From contig NZ_CP077062.1 of NCBI RefSeq assembly GCF_019039255.1, forward strand, positions 186,001 through 250,000: DNA of 64,000 bases. The letters run 5' to 3'. The stretch comes from Nocardioides panacis. Lineage in GTDB: Bacteria; Actinomycetota; Actinomycetes; Propionibacteriales; Nocardioidaceae. Positions 58,274 to 64,000 of the stretch are shown here, piece by piece (position 1 is the stretch's first letter; the number at the start of each line of letters is the position of its first letter). The notes beneath the pieces are model-generated. The model saw only the letters and a list, made by a program, of their open reading frames with translations, had not been told where the DNA came from and searched no databases. The translations under genes and the position numbers were made by a program.

Positions 58274-59072
58274 GTGCCCCGCCCGCTGCGCACGGTCCTG
58301 CCCGTCCTGCTGCCCGTCCTGCTGCCCGCCCTGCTACTGGGCGTGCTGGGTGTGTTGGGAGTCGTCCAGCCGGCCGCCGGCGCGACCGGCGGCCCGGCGG
58401 CGCGGTCCGGTCCCGCGCGTCCGGCGGTCGTCGAGACGCGGGTGATCGGGCGTTCGGTGCAGGGCCGGCCGATCCGCGCCTACCGGGTCGGTGACCCGGC
58501 GTCGGCGAACCGGGTGGTGGTGATGGCCACCCTGCACGGCGACGAGCCGCGGACCCGGCTGCTGCTGGCCGCCGTCCGGGACGGCCGCCCGGTCCGCGGC
58601 ATCGACCTGTGGCTCGTCCCGGTCGCGAACCCCGACGGGCTGGCCCGCGGGACCCGCCGCAACGCGCACGGCGTGGACCTGAACCGCAACTACCCCTACC
58701 GCTGGGCCGACCTCGACGGGCACTACGAGTCCGGCCCGCGCGCGGGCTCCGAGCCCGAGACCCGGGCGCTGATGGCGTTCTTCGACGAGGTGCGCCCCCC
58801 GCTGGGTGGTGAGCTTCCACCAGCCCCTCGACGGCGTCGACGTGTCCAGCCCGGAGTCCCGCCCGTTCGCGCGTCGGCTGGCGCGCTCGCTGCACCTGCC
58901 CCGCAAGCCGCTCACCTGCGGCGGCGTCTGCCACGGCACGTTCACCCAGTGGTTCATGGCCCGGCACGCCGGGGTCGCCGTCACCGCGGAGTACGGCCGG
59001 CACCCGGGCCGGCACCGGATGACGGTGACCGCTCCGCGCCAGCTGCTGCGGGTGCTGGGCGCCTCGCGCTGA
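58274..59072 (+). CDS. Secreted zinc carboxypeptidase (M14) with one-base frameshift
   Basis: The protein has a signal peptide with a long leucine-rich core (about 5-40), then an M14 domain: VMATLHGDEPRTR (zinc His and Glu), VANPDGLARGTRRNAHGVDLNRNYPYRW. The run of six C (58795-58800) shifts the frame; with five C it reads RPRWVVSFHQPLDGVD (third zinc His) and goes on to VTAEYGRHPG with the catalytic Glu. The restored length is 265 residues. It likely trims wall peptides or exogenous peptides. Confidence 0.85.
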
Positions 59073-59091
59073 GCGGCGCTACCGTGGGTCG

Positions 59092-59415
59092 ATGCTGAGC
59101 ATCAGGACGATCTGCCTGCACGCCGACGACGCGGAGCGGGGGGCCGGCTTCTGGTCCTCGGCCCTCGGCTACGCGCCCCATCCCCAGGCGCCCGACGTGC
59201 TGCTGCCGCCGGACGGCGGTCCCCGGGTGGGGCTGTACGGCGACGTGGTGCACGTCGACCTGTCCACCTCCGGTCCCGAGGACCAGCGGGCCGAGGTGGA
59301 GCGGCTGGTGTCGCTCGGTGCGCAGCGCGTGGAGGACTGGCCCTACCCGAAGGACCCGGACTTCGTCGTGCTCCGTGACCCCGAGGGCAACCTGTTCTGC
59401 GTGCTGGACCACTGA
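59092..59415 (+). CDS. VOC-family (glyoxalase-like) protein
   Basis: This 107-residue single-module protein of the vicinal-oxygen-chelate superfamily has RTICLHADDAERGAGFWSSALGY, VVHVDLSTSGPEDQRAEVERLVSLGA, VVLRDPEGNLFCVLD. A metal His and Glu are present at the usual places. Substrate is unknown; related proteins are often annotated as glyoxalase-like or resistance proteins without proof. ATG 59092 follows the carboxypeptidase by 20 bases. Confidence 0.85.
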   Translation: MLSIRTICLHADDAERGAGFWSSALGYAPHPQAPDVLLPPDGGPRVGLYGDVVHVDLSTSGPEDQRAEVERLVSLGAQRVEDWPYPKDPDFVVLRDPEGNLFCVLDH

Positions 59416-59422
59416 GACCGGC

Positions 59423-60196
59423 TCAGAACGTCGCCTTCACCCAGGCCGTGGGGCCCATCACGATCCGCGGCGACGCCGACGGGTCGAGCCACCGCACCAG
59501 CCACCGGACGTCGCCGAGTGGCGCGGCCACGCACCCCGCGGTGTAGCGGCTGCGCTGCACGTGCAGGAAGATCCCGCCTCCCCGCCGGGTGTCCGCGGGT
59601 CGGGTGGCGACGTACTGGCGGCGCTGGGGGGACCAGTGCGCGCCCTGGGGCAGGTTGAAGCCGAGCACCACCGCGTGGGCGTACTCGTAGCCGTAGGACG
59701 CCAGCCGCTCGTGGTAGTCGGCGCGCCAGTGCGAGCCCGCGGCCCGGGACGGCTGGTAGACGTTGTACGTCGCCGGGTCGCGCGGCTCGTAGGGCCAGAC
59801 GTCGTCGCCGTCGACGTGCGTGTAGGGCAACCGCGCCCCGGGGTCGGCCCGGTTGCCGAAGGCCGCGGGCAGCGCGAACCGGCCGGCCGGGGTGGTGCCG
59901 GTGTTCTGCCGGCGCTGGGCGGCGCGCACCCAGCCGTTCCAGCCGAGCCGGACCCGGACCGGTCCGCGCACCCGGCGCCAGCCGGAGCCGTCGCGCTCCC
60001 AGGCGCTGAGCGAGGCCCGGGTGTCCGACCAGCGGCCGCTGGTGACCGTGACGAGCTGGCGCACGCCGGGCCCCACCGCGAGGTACGACGGGAGGGGCCG
60101 GGTCGCGGCGCCCGCGGTCGGGACCGTGACGGGAGCGGCGAGCAGCAGGGCGAGCGCCACGACCGGACCGAGCAGCGTGGCGGCCGCCCGGCGCAC
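59423..60196 (-). CDS. Secreted L,D-transpeptidase family protein
   Basis: The 257-residue protein has a signal peptide (about 2-32, ending AGAAT) and a YkuD-like domain. Features: NTGTTPAGRFALPAAFGN, HVDGDDVWPYEPRDPATYNVY, and the catalytic stretch GIFLHVQRSRYTAGCVAAPLGDV with His and Cys. It starts at GTG 60196, directly on the stop of the enoyl-CoA hydratase gene. The second L,D-transpeptidase of the window. Confidence 0.85.
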   Translation of the reverse strand: MRRAAATLLGPVVALALLLAAPVTVPTAGAATRPLPSYLAVGPGVRQLVTVTSGRWSDTRASLSAWERDGSGWRRVRGPVRVRLGWNGWVRAAQRRQNTGTTPAGRFALPAAFGNRADPGARLPYTHVDGDDVWPYEPRDPATYNVYQPSRAAGSHWRADYHERLASYGYEYAHAVVLGFNLPQGAHWSPQRRQYVATRPADTRRGGGIFLHVQRSRYTAGCVAAPLGDVRWLVRWLDPSASPRIVMGPTAWVKATF

Positions 60197-60987
60197 TACC
60201 GGCCCTCGAAGACGGGCTTCTGCTTGGCCACGAACGCGTCGACGGCGTTGCGGTGGTCCGCGGTGCCGCCGGTGAGCGCCATCATCTCGGCCTCGAACGC
60301 GAGCGAGGAGACGAAGTCGTGGCCGGCGCTGTACTCCAGCGAGCGGCGGATCGCGCCGTAGGACACCGTCGGTCCCTCGGCGAGGCGGCGAGCCAGCCCG
60401 GCCACCTCGTCGGCCAGGCCGTCGCCGGGCACGACCGTGGTCGCCAGCCCGAGGGCCAGCGCCTCGTCGGCCTTGATGGTGCGCGGGAAGTAGAGCAGCT
60501 CGAGGGCCTTGGCGCGGCCGACCAGCTTCGGCAGCGTCCACGACGAGCCGGTGTCGCAGGACAGCGCGATCCCGCTGAACGCCAGGTTGAAGCCGGCGGT
60601 CTCGGCCACCACCCGGAAGTCGCAGGCGAACGCCAGGCTCGCGCCGGCACCGGCGGCCACGCCGTTCACCGCCGCGACGACCGGCTTCGGCATCGTGGCC
60701 AGCGCGGTCACCGTCGGGTTGTAGTGGTCCGGCACGGTGCGGAACAGCGCGTCCGAGGAGCTGTCGTTGAGGATCGTCACGTGCTCCTTGAGGTCCTGGC
60801 CGACGCAGAACGCCCGCCCGGTCCCGGTGAGCACCACGCAGCGCACCGCGTCGTCGCCCGACGCCTCGAGCACCGTGTCGCGCAGCGCCACCTTGGTCGC
60901 GACGTCCAGGCTGTTCATCGCGTCGGGGCGGTTCAGGGTGATCGTCGCGACACCGTCGGTCACGGCGTACAGCACGGGCTCGGTCAT
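60196..60987 (-). CDS. Enoyl-CoA hydratase/isomerase family protein
   Basis: This 263-residue crotonase-fold protein has TITLNRPDAMNSLD, VVLTGTGRAFCVGQDLKEH, AAVNGVAAGAGASLAFACDFRVV (oxyanion hole), and a Cys-Asp containing ALSCDTGSSWTLPKLVG where many hydratases have Glu. The PaaG-like pattern and the upstream paaX suggest phenylacetate or related aromatic-acid degradation, but the other paa genes are absent here. It overlaps paaX by one base. Confidence 0.88.
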   Translation of the reverse strand: MTEPVLYAVTDGVATITLNRPDAMNSLDVATKVALRDTVLEASGDDAVRCVVLTGTGRAFCVGQDLKEHVTILNDSSSDALFRTVPDHYNPTVTALATMPKPVVAAVNGVAAGAGASLAFACDFRVVAETAGFNLAFSGIALSCDTGSSWTLPKLVGRAKALELLYFPRTIKADEALALGLATTVVPGDGLADEVAGLARRLAEGPTVSYGAIRRSLEYSAGHDFVSSLAFEAEMMALTGGTADHRNAVDAFVAKQKPVFEGR

Positions 60988-61850
60988 CAGCGGGCTCCAG
61001 TCTGGTCTCTCACGGGGGCGTGCGGGTGCGGGGGGTCTGGGGCGTCGGGGGCGGTGCCGGCCAGGCAGGCGTCCACGAAGCGGGACGCCGCCGGCTGCAG
61101 CCGCGCGGCCTCCTCGGCGAAGAACGTAGCCGCCCCGTGCCCGGCCCAGTCGGCCGGCAGCAGCACGGCCGGCAGGCCCGGGTCGGTGAACAGGAACTTG
61201 CGCCACTCGTGGACGAGGACCGAGCGTACGGCGAACGCCCGCTCGTCCGGCGCGGCGGCCTCGACGCCGGCGAGCTCCGAGGCGGGGTCGTCGAGCAGCC
61301 GCTCGGCGAACCGCCGCCAGGCACCGTACGCCGCGGAGAGCCGGTCGAGGTCCCAGGCCGACCGGGCCCGCTCGGCGGGCGCCCCGTCCTGGGCCCGGAA
61401 CCGGGCGAACCCGGCCCCCTCGGCCTCCAGCAGCCGGTCGGCCTCCGGGGAGGCGACGGGGCTGATCCAGGTGCTGTCCGACAGCGCGGCGTACCCCAGG
61501 AACGACAGGCCGCTGCGCACCCGGTCCCGCGCCGAGCGGTGCGCGACCGGGTCCAGCACCAGCAGGTCCCAGGCGCCGTCCCAGGTGGCCTCGCGGGTCC
61601 GGTAGATCCGGCCGGCCGCGTCGTCGAGCCGCTCGCGGGCCCGTCCGGTCAGCGCGTACCCGGGTCCCGACTCCAGCCGGACCGGCTCCAGCCAGCCCTG
61701 CCGCACCATCCGGGAGACGGCGGTGCGGACCGCCGGCGGCGCGATCTCCAGGGGGGCGAGCAGCCGGACCAGAGCGGCCACCGGGGCCCGGTCGCCGCGG
61801 GTCCGCAGGTGGTCGCCGAAGAGGTCGAAGAGCGCGGACCGGGCGTGCAC
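60987..61850 (-). CDS. paaX: PaaX-family transcriptional regulator
   Basis: PaaX proteins repress phenylacetate genes and are relieved by phenylacetyl-CoA. The 287-residue protein starts at GTG 61850 (HARSALFDLFGDHLRTRGD) with a winged-helix domain: VAALVRLLAPLEIAPPAVRTAVSRMVRQGWL. The PaaX C-terminal region is WDGAWDLLVLDPVAHRSARDRVRSGLSFLGYAALSDSTWISP in content. Reading to ATG 61922 is possible but unlikely because it covers the promoter of the divergent DUF3117 gene. It heads the paaX-hydratase-L,D-transpeptidase run. Confidence 0.88.
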   Translation of the reverse strand: MHARSALFDLFGDHLRTRGDRAPVAALVRLLAPLEIAPPAVRTAVSRMVRQGWLEPVRLESGPGYALTGRARERLDDAAGRIYRTREATWDGAWDLLVLDPVAHRSARDRVRSGLSFLGYAALSDSTWISPVASPEADRLLEAEGAGFARFRAQDGAPAERARSAWDLDRLSAAYGAWRRFAERLLDDPASELAGVEAAAPDERAFAVRSVLVHEWRKFLFTDPGLPAVLLPADWAGHGAATFFAEEAARLQPAASRFVDACLAGTAPDAPDPPHPHAPVRDQTGAR

Positions 61851-61978
61851 GCCGACGAGTCTGCCGCACGACCTTCGGCTGGTTGGCCGTGGCGCGGGGG
61901 GAATATGGGGGATAATGGCCACAGAAACGCAGCAGCGCCGCGATCAGGGGCGCATCGATCACAGGAAGAGGTGTGCGC

Positions 61979-62146
61979 ATGGCGGCGATGAAGCCGCGGA
62001 CGGGCGACGGCCCGCTCGAGGTCACGAAGGAGGGGCGCGGCATCGTGATGCGGGTGCCCCTCGAAGGTGGTGGCCGCCTGGTGGTCGAACTCAACGCTGA
62101 CGAGGCCAAGGCACTCGGCGAGGCGCTCGACGCCGTCGTCGGCTGA
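61979..62146 (+). CDS. DUF3117 small protein
   Basis: This 55-residue actinobacterial protein starts MAAMKPRTGDGPLEVTKEGR and ends LNADEAKALGEALDAVVG. It is nearly invariant across actinobacteria and its function is unknown. ATG 61979 is preceded by AGGAAGAG. It lies between paaX (divergent) and leucyl aminopeptidase, followed by a strong terminator. Confidence 0.93.
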   Translation: MAAMKPRTGDGPLEVTKEGRGIVMRVPLEGGGRLVVELNADEAKALGEALDAVVG

Positions 62147-62167
62147 CCCTCGTCCCTGCACGACGTC

Positions 62168-62203
62168 AGGACCCCGTCCGCTCCCCGGAGCGGGCGGGGT
62201 CCT
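62168..62203 (+). terminator. Hairpin terminator after DUF3117 gene
   Basis: Arms of 17 bases (62168-62184 and 62187-62203, one G-T pair) around a two-base loop, 21 bases after the stop, followed by TCGCGTTC. No other feature is seen between it and the next gene. Confidence 0.8.
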
Positions 62204-62290
62204 CGCGTTCCCGCCGCCGCAGGTAGGGTCGGGGCACCCGAGCCCCGCGGCATGCGTCGCAGCTCGTACGTCGATGCAGAAGGAGGCGCC

Positions 62291-63826
62291 GTGGCGCTGC
62301 CCACCCAGGTGTCGCCGCCGCAGGTCGCGGTCAGTGACGTCGCCCCGTCCGCCGTCGTCGGCGCCGACGTCGTCGCGATCCCCGTGCTTCCCGGGCCCGA
62401 CGGGCCCACCCTCGGTCCCGGTGCCGCCGAGCTCCTCGACGAGCTCGACGCGGACCTGTTCGGCCTCCTCGACGCGTTCTCGGTCACCGGTGCGGTCGGC
62501 GAGGTCGTCGAGCACCCGGTCCTCGACACCACCGGGCTGAGCAACCCCGACCTGCGGGTGCTGCTGCTCGTCGGGGTCGGCGACGGCACCCCCGACGACC
62601 TGCGGCGCGCCGGCGCGACGCTGGCCCGGCGGACCCGTGGCCGGCTGTCGGTCGCGACCTCGCTGGCGGCGCTGTGCGACGACGCCGGCATCCGGGCGCT
62701 CGTCGAGGGCCTGGTGCTCGGCTCCTACGAGTTCCACTGGCGCTCCGACGGGCCGTCGACGCAGCCCGTGGGCCGGGTCGTGCTGGCCGGCCTCGTCGGC
62801 GCGGACGACCGCCGGGACGTCGTACGACGGGCGCTGGCGGTGGCCGGTGCCGGCTGGCGGGCGCGCACGCTCGCGCTCGTGCCCTCCAACGTGAAGAACC
62901 CCGTCTGGCTGGCCGAGCAGGCCTCCGAGGCAGCCACCGCGGCCGGCCTGCAGGTCAAGGTCTGGGACGAGAAGGCGCTGGCGGCCGACGGCTTCGGCGG
63001 GATCCTCGGGGTCGGCCAGGGCTCCGACAACCCGCCCCGGCTGGTGCGGCTCGACTACACCCCGAAGCGCGGCGGCCGGAAGGCCCCGCACGTCGTGCTG
63101 GTCGGCAAGGGCATCACCTTCGACACCGGTGGCCTCTCGATCAAGCCGCGCGACAACATGATGACGATGAAGCGGGACATGACCGGCGCCGGCGTCGTGC
63201 TCGCGGTGATGGCCGCGCTGGCCGACGTCGACTGCCCGGTGCGGGTGACCGGCCTGCTGCCGCTCGCCGAGAACTCCGTGGGCGCCCGCTCGACCCGGCC
63301 CGGCGACGTGCTGACGCACTTCGGCGGTCGCACCACCGAGGTCACCAACACCGACGCCGAGGGCCGGCTGGTGCTGGCCGACGCCCTCGCCTACGCGGTC
63401 GCGGAGCTCGAGCCCGACGTCCTCGTCGACATCGCCACGCTGACCGGGGCGATGAAGACCTCGCTCGGCCAGAAGACCGGCGGCTTCTTCGCCACCGACG
63501 ACGCGCTCGCGGCCACGCTGCGGACCGCCTCGCTGGCGAGCGGCGAGCCGCTGTGGCGGATGCCCCTGGTGGCCGACTACGAGGAGCGGATCTCCTCCAA
63601 GGTCGCCGACGCCGACAACGCCGGCGGCGGCCCGGGCGCGATCACCGCCGCGCTGTTCCTGCAGCACTTCACCGGCGGCCTGCCGTGGGCGCACCTCGAC
63701 GTCGCGTCCGTCGGGGACTCCCCGGTCGACGAGTACGAGTACAGCAAGGGCGCCACCGGCTTCGGGGCCCGCGTCCTGCTGTACTGGCTGGAGCAGCGCG
63801 AGCCGCTGGCCGGGGTCCAGGGCTGA
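62291..63826 (+). CDS. pepA: Leucyl aminopeptidase (M17)
   Basis: This 511-residue cytosolic hexameric exopeptidase has the normal length. The C-terminal catalytic half has GKGITFDTGGLSIKPRDNMMTMKRDMTGAG (metal Lys, Asp), LLPLAENSVGARSTRPGDVL, and the M17 signature NTDAEGRLVLADAL (metal Asp, Glu and Arg). Start GTG 62291 is preceded by AGGAGG with four-base spacing. Removes N-terminal residues during protein turnover. Confidence 0.94.
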   Translation: MALPTQVSPPQVAVSDVAPSAVVGADVVAIPVLPGPDGPTLGPGAAELLDELDADLFGLLDAFSVTGAVGEVVEHPVLDTTGLSNPDLRVLLLVGVGDGTPDDLRRAGATLARRTRGRLSVATSLAALCDDAGIRALVEGLVLGSYEFHWRSDGPSTQPVGRVVLAGLVGADDRRDVVRRALAVAGAGWRARTLALVPSNVKNPVWLAEQASEAATAAGLQVKVWDEKALAADGFGGILGVGQGSDNPPRLVRLDYTPKRGGRKAPHVVLVGKGITFDTGGLSIKPRDNMMTMKRDMTGAGVVLAVMAALADVDCPVRVTGLLPLAENSVGARSTRPGDVLTHFGGRTTEVTNTDAEGRLVLADALAYAVAELEPDVLVDIATLTGAMKTSLGQKTGGFFATDDALAATLRTASLASGEPLWRMPLVADYEERISSKVADADNAGGGPGAITAALFLQHFTGGLPWAHLDVASVGDSPVDEYEYSKGATGFGARVLLYWLEQREPLAGVQG

Positions 63827-63904
63827 CGAGGTGCACGGTCCGCTGGTCGCCGGCCGGCGGGTCCGCGCGCCGCGCCGCTGCGTCGTACGCCTGAGGCGGG
63901 TGGG

Positions 63905-64000
63905 ATGACGCTCCGGCTCTCCGAGCCCGACCCGGCGCTGCAGGCGTCGTACCTCGGTGCGCTGGCGGAGCTCACCGCCGAGGGCAACGGGCACTTCCTG
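63905..64000 (+). CDS. Partial GNAT-like protein, cut by window end
   Basis: ATG 63905 opens MTLRLSEPDPALQASYLGAL AELTAEGNGHFL up to the last base. The beginning resembles GNAT acetyltransferases of the type LRLxEPxPxLxxSxxxAxxE. Only 32 residues are visible, so the family call is tentative. Confidence 0.55.
   Translation, partial: MTLRLSEPDPALQASYLGALAELTAEGNGHFL

Noticed and set aside
1-64000. tRNA, rRNA, prophage or IS transposase genes
   Set aside because: I saw no tRNA-like cloverleaf, rRNA sequence, integrase or transposase coding sequence on either strand by eye; a covariance search would settle small RNAs.

Overview
The window is high-GC DNA of a motile actinobacterium. Mycothiol synthesis (mshB), FdxA, a DUF3117 protein, PaaX, the succinylase branch of lysine/diaminopimelate synthesis and an actinobacterial flagellar cluster together suggest a Nocardioides-like member of the Nocardioidaceae. 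This placement rests on gene content and style, not on a search.

Layout. Positions 1-1250 hold the broken sensor domain of a DeoR-type regulator and a small secreted histidine-rich protein. Positions 1250-30010 are one nearly complete flagellar island. A leftward operon (flgN-flgK-flgL-fliW-csrA) faces a rightward series: a FliA/WhiG-type sigma factor, flagellin fliC, fliD, fliS and a small unknown; then flgB-flgC-fliE-fliF-fliG-fliH-fliI-fliJ, a dual NlpC/P60-transglycosylase hydrolase, fliK, flgD and flgE; then flbD-motA-motB-fliL-fliM-fliN-fliO-fliP-fliQ-fliR-flhB-flhA and a small membrane protein. No chemotaxis genes, flgA, flgF or separate flgG are present. A shared promoter motif, CTCA-N16-GCCGA, lies before flgN, fliC, flgB, flbD (TTCA variant) and possibly fliM. 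It also lies before a secreted endonuclease/exonuclease/phosphatase-family protein at 30296-31519, which joins that gene to the regulon by inference. The fliC leader carries a hairpin with AUGGA in its loop, and a second such motif in the Shine-Dalgarno. This looks like CsrA control, with FliW as the antagonist.

Positions 31651-39516 hold a DUF3516 helicase and a leftward, translationally coupled polyhydroxyalkanoate operon (acyl-CoA ligase, PHA synthase, PHA depolymerase, acyl-CoA dehydrogenase). Positions 39752-48380 hold a haem peroxidase, a thioesterase, a NUDIX-phosphotransferase fusion, mshB, a DUF6113 protein and a VanW-family protein. Positions 48384-49015 are a REP-like repeat patch around a GIY-YIG gene. 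Positions 49023-57008 carry an L,D-transpeptidase, GNAT, fdxA, dapC, dapD and dapE, two paralogous small proteins that may be Sm-like, and a LOG-family protein. Positions 57032-64000 hold small housekeeping genes, a paaX-enoyl-CoA hydratase-L,D-transpeptidase operon, DUF3117 and leucyl aminopeptidase.

A warning for users: at least eight genes (deoR fragment, fliM, fliP, flhA, a small gene at 45110, DUF6113, the L,D-transpeptidase at 49023 and a zinc carboxypeptidase at 58274) are each restored to a family-like protein by removing one base. Four of these fall in runs of six G or C, and three in the context TTCCA(T/C)GCT. They are best read as assembly errors, not as real pseudogenes.
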